Assembly: GCF_910592395.1 (NCBI RefSeq)
Contig: NC_088308.1
Location: forward strand, 22,583,501 to 22,647,500
From: Lineus longissimus
Lineage: Eukaryota; Nemertea; Pilidiophora; Heteronemertea; Lineidae
Direction: 5' to 3'
DNA: 64,000 nucleotides
In this document: positions 1-13,000 of the stretch, piece by piece
Layout: each line of letters starts with the position of its first letter
Numbering within the stretch: the first letter of the stretch is position 1
Program-made: the position numbers and the translations under genes
The notes under the pieces: model-generated
Seen by the model: only the letters and a program-made list of their open reading frames with translations
What the model was told of the DNA's origin: nothing
Databases searched by the model: none

Positions 1-499
1 GAGGAAAAGCCACAAAGCCGAGTTGTGCGCTAATGACGCACCAGTGATGTGCTGATTTCTCTATATTTCGCATATATTACGGGTGACCTAGATGCCAAAG
101 ACACAATATACAGGATGTCATTTGTGATTTGGTCTGTACTGTAAACGGGAATTATTTGTTGTCTTTATAGTTTTAGGGATTTTGTAAAATTACAACTTTG
201 ATTAATTCAGCATCTGACAATTTTGTAAAGTTGCCTAATTTAAATAATATTCTGTATTTCGTGGAGTTTTATTTTCATGAATTTTGCTTGTTGCAGAAAT
301 TCCCTGGCCTTTTATCTGTGTAGTTTTGTATCATACATGCAATCAGACTTTCTTTGAAAATATAGCCCATAATTACAGAAAAATCTTAAATGGTTGTTTT
401 ATTTCACTGATTTTTCCAAACACCCTTACCAGGAGAATACCAAGAATTATAATTCAGAAAAAAAATTTGTAAAGATATAACCATTATAAGTGCACCCAC
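1..499. other. Intron or 3' part of the myosin gene, no exon found
   Basis: The myosin reading frame leaves the last visible exon with an incomplete codon at a GTGGGT donor next to position 500, so this stretch should be intron. I looked for a continuation of the motor (converter and neck) on the minus strand and did not find a convincing exon. The rest of the gene should lie to the left of the window. Confidence 0.5.
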
Positions 500-3400
500 C
501 AGCAGCCATTAGATGTACTGTCTCTAACACTTGCAGTGCTCTCAGCTGAACGACGACATCGTCTCGATTTAAAATGCTAGCGTCCCCGTCAAATGAAGAC
601 TGAAATTATAATGCAATCAGTAATGTCATACACAGGTAACTCCGGGCAAAAGCTGATACACCTCCGTAAGGGCACAGGTCTTGACAGAGTCGAGCAACTT
701 CCCATGAAAGCTACGTCGGTCCATGCTTCATGCAGAAGTGCAATACTGCGTTCTTCCCAGGAATGAACCCAGGCCCTATTGCATGGTAGCCAGCAGTGTT
801 GCCCAATAGGCTTCCAGGCTCCTTCACGAGGATACTACAAATGGACCAGATCAGGCCATGCCCCCCTCCCTTCACTAATAATCTCGTTTGCCTACCTTGA
901 TGCACCTGATAAAGTGAGGCTTAGCGTGGCCAAGTGTTTTGAGTAATCCGTCCATCTTCATGCTGAAGTCATGAGCTAACGTGTTCTTGCCTTCGTGACC
1001 CCTGAGAAAAAATAAAAACAAACATGTAGGCTACATATTCGGTTACTTTTTATTTTGGCTAACAAAGCACCTCATTTTCAGGTCAAGTGTTTTTTTCAGT
1101 TGAACTCAGGAATGTGACCAGATCACATTTGCCAAAATAAAGTGGTGTTGCACAACACTTGATCATCCTTAGCGAGAATGAGACAAAAGCATGTCTTGTA
1201 TTTTACAAAAAATGGGATGAGTAAAATGTATACTTACGTTGATCCAGGTTCCGGGGCAGGCACCGGAGCAACCCGATGCTGCATGCCTTTTGGACTCAAT
1301 TCTAGAAAAAAAGGAAAAATTATTAAGAATATTTACCTTATACATGTAGATTTAACATCAGTAATGACAGGGTTAAGGAACGATATCTGATTCGTATCAG
1401 GAAACAAACGTGAAGAGTCTGTCTGCCACATACCTGAATAATTCCTCAGATCTCCACAGAAAAGATGGCTGACGAAACCAAAGTTGCAGTTCTGTTTTGC
1501 AAAGATACAGACAATGTCGTCAGGAAGACTATCACGATTCGTATCCAGAAAACTGTGCGTGTTGTACGTCTGATTGCCGCCATAGTGGGTGATTGTAAAA
1601 GTGAGATTCTCGTTGTCCGTTCGAAACAAGCTGAAATTGAAAAATAATCAAAGGTCAACACAAATCCTTGTTACAGTCTTTTTCCAATTTATTCAGTTCA
1701 GGACAGTGTAAGAGTCGTATCGTCATCTAGTGATCATCCTGAAATGGGATTCTGATACATGTACTTGAGACTGACTGAGTTGAGAAGGGAGTCCAATAGA
1801 ACCTGTCATGACTGATGGAATGTCAGTGGGGTCATACTCTAAGCACAACAAATTGGAGAGGGGAGTCAAGGACTCAGGGGCTCATTTGCGTACACACTGT
1901 ACATTGCCCCCTACATTTTCACAATTTACCTTTGCGTGCAGGGGAAGAGGGGGTCCAAAAATCAAAAAAAGTGTGTATGTACTGATATGGCCCCTATCCC
2001 TGTTCATTTTTGGGTTGTCCGAGGATACGATAGCAAAAACTCAGCAAGACATGGAAAGGCTCTACTTACTTTGTCTTAGCACCATGAACAGAGTTGAGTT
2101 GATTGAGGAACTCGGCCGGACAGCTCTGCTGATATGTCTCAATGTTGAGAATAGAGAGCAAGCCTGTCCTCTGAAAAATAAACATTCATTTGATTGGAGA
2201 ACTCTTTGCATTCATCTTATGTGGTCAGCTGTGTAGACATTCACTTCTTTGTATTCTTAAGACAGAAAATTAGTAGGGCATTTGATAGATAAAACTTGTG
2301 TTGTGCTTGTTCCAATAGAGTTACTCTTCAAATGCGCTCCATAAAAATATATCTGAATGTGGCGCTGGAGTTCAAAAATTGTTACTGCCTACCTTAGCCG
2401 ATAATATCTCTACTACAGCTGTATTATCGATGAAGTCGATCCCAGACTTGATACCTTCGTCTTTCTGACAGTCGAGGGGGTTGCGGAAGAGATGTGTTGT
2501 ATAGATATGTTCCAGCACTTCAGAACACATGTTGATGCAGAGTTGTTCAAACCGATTCACCTGCAACCGCAAAAAAAGACATGAGACAAAAATGTAACGT
2601 GTGAGAGGACTTTGGTTTCCCTTCATCAACATCAAAGGCCTGTATTAACATTTGGACATCAATTTGCTGCCTAAATCATAGTGTAACCAGTCAGGCTTGG
2701 ATCCCCATGTTGGGAGTTGTCAAAAATTAGGGGAGTTTCACCCTTCTCCCTAAGAATCAACCATTCCCTCACGTCCAAGTCATGTCTGCCGTACCTATAT
2801 TTTGCAACTAGACCGGCTGCATCTTTTCCATAAAAGAATTGGAGGTGGTAGGTTCCTTGTCAGAAAAGAAACGTATTAAAGGGCCTGAATAACTGAACTT
2901 ACCTGCGTGATCTCGAATCCAAACATGTCGACAATCCCGATGAATCCATTGCCTCCGTGGCCAGAGCCGGAGTGATTTGATTGGGACTTTGGAGTGCCCG
3001 GATACTTGCTGGGGGTACTCATCAAGAGATCTGGAAAATTAACGAACTTTCTTCAATATCAAGGAAGCAATAAACACGTGGATGGGACTCTTTGAATGTT
3101 ACGGCCGCAAATTCCTCTGTACCTTTTTACATATTGAATTTCATCCTTGATGGATTTAAACCCTTTCTTCAGTCAAATACTCCGACATAAATACATTTAT
3201 TTAGTCCTTAACAGGCTGATATAATGCTTGAATATCATATATGAAAAAGGTTAAGTCCTTAATAGATGAGTATCAAGTCCAATCTCACCTTGTCCAGATA
3301 GCTGCATAGAATCTGAGCTATCCGTGCTGATGGTTGATCCTGAGCTTGGCCGCTTCATGGTGTTGGCTCTCTTGACGATAGCAGCAAGCGTCCGTGTAAA

Positions 3401-6400
3401 CAATGCTTTTGCTAGAGAGTTGCGGCTCTTTTGAATCTGAAAGAGGAAAAAGTTCAAAATTAAAGTTAAATTTCTTACCGGCATTGCTTCAAAGTGGCAG
3501 ATGTGCTGAATCTAACAGAAGATCTCATATAATCGACACTATTGCAAGTTTTACAATACCAGTATTTTTAGCATTATTTACGACAAAACCGGTATTCTGG
3601 TGATGAGTTTTGAACTTAATACTTACATTTTCTGGGTCTAACTTGGCCTTCACTTTCTGTCCTCCAACTATGGATGTTCTGACTGTGAGAGCATTGTACA
3701 GCTTCATGCCAGTGATACCAAGGAGTGCTGCAACGGATGCTGCTTCTGAAATTCAAAGGAGAGAATTTTTGTAATAGGAATGAAATGAAAGAAATCACCA
3801 ACATGAGGAAAACAAAGAACAACAATGAAAAAGACGCAAAACAATCTCGTTAGGTTCGTTTATTTTTCTTGCATGGCCAGACTGCACTCTGCAGTCATGC
3901 CATATTTTGAAAATCTTTCTCAAAAAAAGCTCTGCAATGTTATCAAGCGGAATGAGGACTAGCTGTGTCATCTTATAAACATCGTCTCTGGTGCACTGTC
4001 AACGTCTTTGATTCCGTTTAAATGGACTTTTCGGGTAATTTTTGGTTTTTCTGATGTCTTGTCAGCCAGATCAGAGCAGGAACTGGGTATATGTTAAGAA
4101 ATATAAAGAGACATACCTGTGTTGGGAATTGGGTCAGACTTGGCAGAATCGCCCAGGTGGAATGACACATTGCCAAGTAACAATGCTGCTGAAAGAACTC
4201 TCATCACATCGTAGAAGGGAATGCCCAGTTCAGCCAGGGACGTCTGCATAAAAACAAGGAAAGCAGAGGAATATAACATTTGATAGAGAGTTGAATTGAC
4301 TTTGATAAAAGGAGAGTGTTACCAAATATCTGAACCACGTCAATGTGGCTAAGTATGCCTACCTTCCAAGTTGTGAAGCTTGTCTTGAGATCGCCATGGT
4401 CAAGGATATGGGGCGGTAGGAAGGCGAAGTCGCTCAGTTCATAGCCATCAAGATGGAGTTTGACTGTGAGAAAAATGGGAACAACAATGATGTGAATTTC
4501 ATTTGCCATGATTCGCTGAATTAAGAAGGTGAAGTTGCTTGGCTCATGGAGCATCAAGGTGGAGTTTGACTGCAAGATGGGAACAGAATGGAAAATAAGT
4601 CACTCATCAATGAGATGTCACACTTAATTTTATGTTTTTGGTTTTGGCCCCCTGGTGGCCAAATCAAGAACTAGTTTAGACTGAAATTCAGTGTTTATCG
4701 GCGATTATCTGACGTAGGAGATCATTTGTAGAAAAAGAAAACATTATGAAAGTGATTTAAATCATTGCTACCTGTGAAAATAATAATAATATTTATCACT
4801 GATGGCAATTGTCTGTGATGTCACTTCAATTTCACCATTCCTACTGTCTGTGCCAATGCTAATTCCACATTCTTATTAAAGTTTGTTGATTGTTGACAAA
4901 AGCAAATTCCCCAGCTGTAATATTATTAGAATAAAGAATGGACACAATTAAGAAATAATGGTCAATCCCTAATTAAAAATAAATATTCAACAATTGTGAG
5001 AATTACTCCAATAGACTTCAAATACAAGTATATGTAAAGTAAATTTTTTTTAACAAAATCATTATTTCCATTTCAAATCATCAATTGAGGAGTTGAAATT
5101 GAAAACTAACAAATTAGTGTGTTCTTTTCTTCACTAATTGGGACATTGTATCCTAGTTATTTCCCTTCTGAGTCAAATGTTTGCATTTCTGGGGTCAATT
5201 CAAGGACATAGAGATGAGAAAGCAGTGCAGGTGCCCCCGATTTTACCTTTTTCTTCTTTGGTTAGACCGCTCAACATCTGGTAGAAGATATGGAAGTTTC
5301 TCTCACCAAGTGGAGTATCGGTCACCCTGGCCTGGTCAAGGAAATAGCAGTTGATCTTTGTCTTGGTGACTGAAAGATCTGAGATCTGGTTCTCGAGGAA
5401 GTAACCCTGAATAGATTAAAATGCAGATGAAGGTAAAAGGGTGGAGCTTAAGATTGTGGCAGCGCTCCATCTTTCTGCGTGAATTTCAATAAGGTACCAG
5501 AAATACTTGTCGTGACAGACATGATAGTAATTTAGTCTGAGTATTCACGTCATTTTGACGCTATTCAATTTGACCTATGTAAACCCAACACCTCTCTACC
5601 AAGGACAGTGTTGCTATCAGTCTTAAGGGTGTCCTTAATAGAGAGGTAATACTTCATGTCTAAATGAATGTAGGAGGAGACTGGAGAATCAAGATGAAGC
5701 CTATGGGTCTACTTACCACTCGACTTGAATGCTTGTTGCTGACAGTGGAAGCTGTGCCAAGTGATTGTATGACGGTCAGTGCGGCCGAGATGTGTTTGAA
5801 ACTGTCCGTGACTGAGCCTCCACCGATCACCTCATATAGCTGTCGGAGAAGGAGATGTGACGTGTAGGTTTTCCCACTGCCGCTGTATCCACTGGAAAAT
5901 AGAGATAACACCATGATGAGCAGGGGCATGGGCAGTGGGGGGCAGAGTACGACATTCTGGCATGTTTCATGCACATCCAGTTTGAAGCCATTAAGGCCAT
6001 TAGACTCCCTCTTCAGGTTCTTTTGAGCTGATTCTGTCTTCTACATGTAGTCTAGTTGCCAGACTACCGATACCCAGAGGCATTTCTTATTTCTTAAGTT
6101 AGGGTGGTAGCTCTTGATATTCAAGAGGTTTTGCCTGTGTGCAACACAAGGTAGGGCTCCTTGATCTGCCCTAGGAAGTCAACTGAGCAGATGCTTAACC
6201 ACTTACCCCAGAATGATGGCCTGTGAGTGACCACTTTCAATATATCGTGTCACGATGTGTTGTATCTCATTCTGAATGTCTGGGATGGATGTGGGTAAAC
6301 CGTAGAGCACCTTGGGGAATGGCTTTTGATTCGTTGGATTCAGTAGGAGGAGCGATGGACCGATACTGGTCTGAAACGTGAAATGAAAGGATTTGTATGG

Positions 6401-6828
6401 TGTATCTATGACAAAAATACAGGTAGTCTAGGTCATCTAAAATCAGTTTTTGTTCTGAATTGTATTTGAGAGTATTAGTGTCATTAAATTCCTTATGGAA
6501 CTAGGTCTATTTCTGACTCTAGGCCAACAGTTGGTATTTGAATTATGGCTTTAGTGAAAAAAGTGCCTTGAACCTTGCCGTCAGGGGAGTGAACATCTTA
6601 TGAATGAATAAATCCAATTAGCTTTTACATAGTGCCTTTTCCGCTGAGAATATTATGTCCAAAAGTGCACAAATTATCGTTTAATGATGCTTACAAAGTA
6701 CTTTTCAGCCTGGAATCGTGCTTTCAGTATTTGAATGATAGCTTCTTCTGTGAGTGGACCAACCAGTTGAGACAAGTCTGCCACCTTTGCCAGCTTGGCT
6801 TGCGCAGCTGTCTGGCATGGGATTTTAT
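500..6828 (-). CDS. Unconventional myosin motor domain, Dachs/class XX-like, 3' end off the window
   Basis: Actin-based motor-type head read from 15 exons in transcription order: 6695-6828, 6207-6370, 5717-5891, 5247-5406, 4363-4463, 4117-4243, 3627-3745, 3289-3436, 2903-3030, 2393-2560, 2070-2170, 1434-1630, 1238-1301, 896-1001, 500-599. All have AG/GT borders and every codon phase matches, giving about 664 residues with no stop. Landmarks are a P-loop GYSGSGKT (exon 5717-5891), switch I NKHSSRV at that exon's end, an LDQARVT-type strand, switch II DMFGFE (exon 2903-3030), [19 protein letters not shown] (exon 1434-1630), the HFIRCIK element (exon 896-1001) and [11 protein letters not shown] (last exon). 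The P-loop and switch I differ from the usual GESGAGKT and NxNSSRFGK. A Ser/Thr/Pro-rich insert of about 50 residues precedes switch II. Converter, IQ motifs and tail are not in the window. The Dachs assignment is from remembered family features, so another divergent class such as XVI is possible. Confidence 0.85.
5561..5648. repeat. Dispersed MITE-like repeat, right-hand part
   Basis: It contains CAATTTGACCT, ACACCTCTCTACCAAGGACAG, and ends AAGGGTGTCCTTAATAGAGAGG, matching blocks of the copies at 31538 and 6963. It lies in a myosin intron. Confidence 0.7.
6091..6157. repeat. Interspersed repeat, copy 1 of 2
   Basis: TTCTTAAGTTAGGGTGGTAGCTCTTGATATTCAAGAGGTTTTGCCTGTGTGC and following bases match 56701-56766 at roughly 80 percent by eye in the same orientation. 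It lies in a myosin intron; no coding potential. Confidence 0.7.
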
Positions 6829-7712
6829 CTGAAAGGACAACGGGGTGCATACTTTCAATCAAAAACTGATAACATCATGAAACATCCCTTAGATACAGTC
6901 CAAATCACAACTGACATCCCTTTAATCACGTCAGTGGCACCTAAGTGGTGCGTCAAAGGCTCTAGTTTTGGTTCCAAATTGGTCCTTTCCATTCAATTTG
7001 ACCTCTGTAATCAGGACTGCTCTCTATTAAGGACAGTACTTGTCAGTCCCAAAGGGTGTCAGTCCGAGACAATATTTTTGCAATTAGCAAAGTCAAGTGA
7101 CTGAGAGCACCTCAATCGAGAACACCGCCAAATCACCTCATTATCTCTAATGGAGCCTAAAATGTGATAACGCCCAATCAAATCTGACTAACACTGGCCA
7201 CAAGGGGTTAAAGGTATTCTCCCAATAAAGCATAAGCCTCAAGAGGAAACCAAGTAAGTGTCAAATCTTCTCTCCACCCCTTGAATTCTCCTGGTGAGTA
7301 AATCCCATCAATAAACTTGCTTTCACTGATGTCTCTTGATTGCGGGATTAAAATGGACAACATTCTTGAGTGGATCAGTTGGACAGAAGCGACATTATTG
7401 GTATTATTTAAGCAAGGGTTGACCATATAGGAGGAATCACCATTTTGGCTAGAACTTGAAAACCTAAAGCAATAAAGCAATTAGAGCTCCTTCAAAATGA
7501 AGTGAATGCATTTTATTTAAAGCAAGGGAGGGTGTCCTCTGGAAAACAAAGAACAGACCCCCCACCCTTGAAATCAGGAAATTTCCTCAGAGATATACAT
7601 GTATGTTTTGCAAGTGAAAGAGAAATTGAAATTTTTAGCCTGAAAAAGAAATAACAGTTAAGAGAATGAAGCTAGCCTTGAAAAGAAAACCTGTTTTATG
7701 ATGAAGGCATAC
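6829..7712. other. Intron of the myosin gene with a dispersed-repeat fragment
   Basis: This intron lies between first coding exon B and the first motor exon. It holds a fragment of the dispersed repeat described at 6963-7065. An open stretch on the minus strand at 7208-7480 has an acceptor-like border, but its phase does not fit the neighbouring exons, so I do not call it coding. Confidence 0.6.
6963..7065. repeat. Dispersed MITE-like repeat, internal part
   Basis: It shares TTTTGGTTCCAAATTGGTC, CATTCAATTTGACCTCTGTAATCAGGAC and CTCTATTAAGGACAGTACTTGTCAGTCCC with the other copies. It lies in a myosin intron. Confidence 0.75.
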
Positions 7713-10068
7713 CTTGAGTGACATCTCCAATGCGAAAACTGACACCGCTAAAGCTGCTACTTTCTAGATCATGACTCGTGTTAAAACTCTGAGAATGAGC
7801 ATGGCTGCCGGCACTTTGATAGCTTGTGTTCACCAGACTAGAGGAACGCACATGGGGCCCTTCAAGTGAAGACTGGCAGGTACTCCTTGAGCCTCGACTG
7901 CTGACCGGCGAAACAGGCCCATTTCTCGTAAAATCCCACTGTCTCTTGCCTAATTCTGGTGAATTTGTGTTAGATTGTTGAGCTGCAAGAGCATATTTCT
8001 GACAGACTGCAAAATCCTCATAATCTTTAACCCTTGGATATTTGAAATCTGCTCCCGTGTAAATGTTCAGGATATCCTCGTAGTTTCCGCTACCTTTCTG
8101 TGTGACCTCTATCGACCGCCTCCGGTGACTCGAGTAAACTGATCCGTCGTCATAATCCTGAAGCAGAAACAACCCATCGCCTTCACTTTTAGTCCGGCGA
8201 TGCAATCCCCTGCTCTTGTTAAATTTCCTCCTGATGCCAACCGCGCCAGTGTAGTTTGCCCTTTTTAACTCTGTGTAATTCTGCGTTTTTTCTTTCTGAT
8301 TCGAATGCAGGAGCCTCGCTTTCAGTTCAGCAATGCGACTATTTGACGGTGCCCGAGACGGAAGATAGCGGTAATCCTCATCCCCATCCAACATATCGTC
8401 ATACGAGGAGTAATTCAATTTGGCAAATTTCGTCCTATTTGCAAACGAATCCTTCAAATACTGAATTGGGCGGACAAGTTTTTTATTCCAAGAAGAGGAT
8501 TTCGACTTTTCCGCTTGTTTTGGATCTAGCTGCATATAATCACTGTACAAATCCTGACAGTCGCCGGAAATCCTATTTGAACAATAATTCCCATTTTCTT
8601 GTTTTTTAATCGGAGTACTTAAATCGGAATTTCCTTCAGACCCTCCCATGTACACGTAGTCACCGTTTCCTGACATTTCAGATACCCTTGGATAATGGTA
8701 ATGTTTTGAATGGGGCCCAGAACTTGGTGCTCTTATTCCATTCGAAGGTCTCCTTAACTGTATTCCGTTAACATAGATGAATTCGCCATAAGTATCCCCA
8801 GTATCCGATCCGAAATTTTTGGTGGGAGTTGTAAGAATCCCAGGATGTGACGGGTCTGCCATATTGTTACCCTGTGGGAAATATGAATAAGTGTTTGCAC
8901 GAGGACTCAAACTTGATGTACCAACAGGCTGTTCGCGATAGCTGTGTGTCCTTTGAGTGTCTTCATACTCATATTCCTGCATTCCTTCAAGTTTTAACCA
9001 ATGTAGGCTCGAGTCAAGACTGCGTCTGTCCCCCGAGTCTAAAGGCCCTACTGCAGAAGTTGATCCTTCATAGCCATTGGCCCCAAAGCCACTCGTATGC
9101 CTATAATCACAGTAAGTTGGGTAAGATTGTTGTGTTTGGCTAGGCCTACCACGACGGCTTAGCCCAAGCTCTCCCCGCTGATTAACCCCCAACAAATCCC
9201 AGTAATTATTTGATTTGCTGCTACGAATAGGGCTAAGGTTTGGGGAATTCTCCTTTCCATAAGCATCCGAGCGAGGTAGAGTTTTTACACTGATGTAATC
9301 CATCCCCATGGCTTGTGTCCGAGCTTGGGACGATTTGTGATTTTCATTGGACATGATGAGTTGTTTCACACCAGTTCTGCTGTTCACACTTCCACTAATT
9401 GCTGTCTCTAAATTGTCGCTTGTATCTTCAGCTTGACATCTCTGTGTCCAGGAATCTTTATCAATTCTCAACTTCTCAAATTTATCCTTGAAAAATTTGT
9501 CTGAATAATCCACAGTTTCGTTTTCAGGCCCTTGTTCATGGAAAGCAGACGACTCCAGTTCACTGTCAATGTCAACAGATGTTGACTCCTCTGCTTCAGG
9601 GCACTGGCTTTTATCTCCATCAGGGTTTGGACATATTATACCTCCATGATCAGTGTTTTCTCCACGAGAATCTAAAACACCATCTTGGGAACAGTTTTTC
9701 TCAAAGAACCGTTGAAAATTTCCCACGAATTCTGCTCGATTCTGTCCATGAGAACTTTCATAACATTGGAAAGCAGACGTCTTCTGTTGGCCAAGTACTC
9801 CACCTGAATGCTGAAGGAACAGGTTGCACTCTGGACAACACAATGTACACCTGGAAGCATCTGTACACTCAGACCCCTTGGAGCACTGATCTAATTCTAA
9901 GGGGTATTCAGGATCCCCTGTGGCCGGATAAAGTGCCAAAGAACCTCCTTCTGGGCTGAGCTTTTCTGGTTCCACTCCAGGAGGTAAACAAGTTTGCTTG
10001 TAAGGATTCCAGGTGGAACAATTCAAATAAGTCAAAGAGTTCCTATTGGGGGTAGCAACTCTGGCCAT
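7713..10068 (-). CDS. Alternative first coding exon B of the myosin (785-codon N-terminal extension)
   Basis: One exon encodes a long, mostly disordered N-terminal extension. A 3' splice site (TTGTCCACAG) ends just before position 10075, and ATGGCC at 10068 follows seven bases later in a CAGATGG context. The open frame runs 2356 bases to a CAAG|gtatgc donor, ending in phase 1. That joins the motor exon at 6828 and completes an Asp codon. The product is rich in Ser, Tyr, Asn and Gly. It carries six cysteines within residues 62-81, YxxM motifs at about 471-474 (YVYM) and 556-559 (YDDM), and a basic helix-like RIAELKARLL segment that resembles one near the end of exon A. The frame also stays open upstream to 10239, but the splice acceptor argues that this part is intron. 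No catalytic domain is recognised. YxxM motifs are known docking sites for the p85 subunit of PI3-kinase when phosphorylated; their use here is inference. Confidence 0.75.
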
Positions 10069-13000
10069 CTGAATCCTGTGGACAAATAACGGAGGCAGAC
10101 GACACTTTAGTGACTTCCCAAGGTAAACAAAACACAGAAATATTTCCACAGACACATTCCTTTGCGAGATAATGCCATTCAAGATGAGGTCATTGGCAAA
10201 GATCCTGGTTAATCCCTTACAAAAAGACCAGAACGGCAATAAAAGAACAGTTCAACCCCCTTATGGCCTGGGGACTTGGATCACATTCAAAAGTGGCACA
10301 AATCCAACTGATCTGCAGTATGTTTCCAAAATGTAAGAAATATGACCCGAAAATATCCTCTGAAAGGAAATCCTAGAAATAAATACGAAAAGTGTGGGTT
10401 TAAGGACAGCTTAACAGATTATGTGTTAAAAGCCCATGTGGAAAAAGATCAGAAACAACCCGAGGTGAGAACTCCACAAATATTTTAAACAAAACACCAC
10501 CCTTTGGGATATTAGCAAATTTGCCCTTCCCTCGATTTCCTTGCTAAAAAAATATTAGCTCTCTTGTCGGAAAGAATATTTTCCTTCTGTTAAACACTTT
10601 GGAGGTGTCGTCGGTTTAGGCTCAGACAACAATGCGCAACAATGCAAAGCACTAGAGCAACAATGCAAAGCACTAGAGCAACAATGACAGAACAAGTTTT
10701 TTCAGGAGTTGAAATGTTGGTTTTATTATTTCTGTTGTGAGTATGTATCTGTAAATACTGCTGGCTTGATTGGATATGAGCATTGAAATACTGTAAACCC
10801 AGAAAGACTTGTATGCCTTTTATTTGCATTTTTCACATTTACAAATAATCATGATTATATATCACACTTTCGCAGTAACAAAAAAAAAATAATTGAAATT
10901 ACTATTGCGGGATGCCAGAGTTGTCAAAGGGCCAGGACGAGGGCCTCTTTAACATAACTACCAGAGTCACAATCAAGTGAGTAAGGGTCTTTAATCATGC
11001 CAATCAAGGGTTTGAATAAGGGTCTCGTGCCCTGGGGTGGTTGATTGAACAGCAGGATCCTTATACCATGACATAATCTCTGGTCTACCCCCAGGCAATG
11101 GTTACGCGAACACACGTCACAATAGTTCACCTTTTCATCCACAGGGGGCTCCATTGAGCCCGTCTCCAGAATTCGGTATTGTATAAATTTAGGATGGCAT
11201 GATCTCACCCTGACCAATTTAGATAGCAGCCACTCAGTTAGAAGGACAATATTTCTTTTATAGTTCAGAATTAACAATTCTCCTTTACCCATGTAATGAG
11301 GACACCTCCCTCTGAGGGGCAGTTTTATTTCTCAATTCATGGTGTGTAGGACACCTTCAGCACCATCAGGCATACATCCAAGTCAGATTTTTTCAAGTTT
11401 TTTAGTTTTGATTTCAATAGTGATTAGAGAACAACAAATAAAGCCACAAATAAGAGGAGGCACGCACGCCTCTGCACCACCCCTTGGTGCACCCCAGAAT
11501 GCTGATCTAGGGATTCTGGAAATTTCCATTCCTGGCATTGATACATGAACATGTAATTTCATTTTCTATAACCAGAATCCCACATTCAAGGGTTAACCGA
11601 ATTTAGAACGAGTTGAGCAAGACTACACCCCTTACTTGTGGCCGTATCTCGACCCTCTCCAATTTCAAGCCGAAAAGATAGCCGCATCTCTCTCAGCCGA
11701 CACAAGTGTGAAGAGGCATCATCGCCTCAATAGTTCCCATACTCCGTCACAAAAGAAACCCCTCAACACGTCCACAATCCAAAATAACATTGAATAGAGA
11801 TTTGAAAATTAGCATATTTTTGAAACTGATACGGAATAAGATTAGGGATTTAAATCGATTAAATGATTCTGAGCCGTCTCCTCCACTTTAAATTATTGCA
11901 TCATTTCCTCCATCTCGCAGGCCAATAGTTTTGTTCGAAATTGCGATATTTTTGGAGGTTCCAAAAATACTGTAATTGAGCCTCTAAAATGATATGCTTG
12001 GACCCTTTGATGAATTTTGATTCAAATTCTTGCTCGCACGTATTCGTCCAAATTTTCTCCAACTTTGCCGATGGACTTTCAAAATCATGGGTAACATCTA
12101 GACCAGGTGATAAATCAGATTCTTAACTGAATCATATTTAAGCATGTGAAAAAAGGTCCATGTATCAGAAGCGATACCATTTTAAAGGTCAAATCGAGCT
12201 CAGTTACTGGTAATGGACTAGACAGTAAAGTGTTTTCCGCAAGGTCACTAGCAAACGTGCCCTTCATACATGTACGACATTGGATATTTCCTTTAAAATA
12301 TCACAAACAGATGAGTATGCCTGATTAACTTTCAGCACTTCTCACAAAATCTAATCGACCATGTCAACGGATTTTCCAGATAGAAATTTTCAAATCTTAA
12401 CCCGAGAAATTGAAAAGGCATCACAACTGATCAAAAATTCTTAAGATGCCATTGAAAATTAAACGAATTGAATTATTCCCATGACCCAGCCTCTCTCACT
12501 GCTTGTGTCATCCCTAATTGCCAATTAAAAGGTTTTAATCGTTGAACGAGAGATATTTTAGGAATGGAGCGAGAAGGCAATATGTTGTATCACTGCTGGA
12601 TGTTACACTTGGCATGCTAGGCAGGAAGGGAGATACCCAATTTGGTTTCTATTTTTATTTCATTGGTTAGTGGCATCACTCCCCTCAGGTTGGTCGGTGA
12701 TTAGGAGGCTCAGAATCTGGGGGTTGGTCCGGAGGAGGTTGACCGATGCTTTTCAAGGACCAAGATTAGCTGGACAAACAATAGAGGTCAGCTATAACAA
12801 GATTACCAGACAAGGGCGAGGAAGCTAAAATTAGCAGCTTACATAAACTTGTGAATGACACCACTTCCGATTGTGTCGGTGACATTTTGGGTTTGAGATG
12901 GCAGAGTTTATCTTGGACACAATCGTAATTTGTCAGGAGGAATGACGGTTGTGACAATGCAGCCACAGTGAATGTGACGGGAGGAATTCACTTATTCAGG

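Noticed and set aside
1808-2236. Plus-strand open frame of 142 codons
   Set aside because: It runs antisense over the myosin exon at 2070-2170 and has no family features.
4204-4575. Minus-strand 123-codon open frame as a separate gene
   Set aside because: It reads through two myosin exons (4117-4243 and 4363-4463) and the intron between them; the flanking splice sites explain it.
7208-7480. Possible extra myosin exon with an acceptor-like border
   Set aside because: Its phase does not match exons A or B or the motor exon at 6828, while A and B fit that exon directly.
10069-10239. Upstream extension of the exon B reading frame
   Set aside because: A clear 3' splice site (TTGTCCACAG) lies just before the ATG at 10068, so the open part beyond it is probably intron.
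10924-11292. Minus-strand open frame of 122 codons in the myosin intron
   Set aside because: No splice borders in phase and no recognisable domain.
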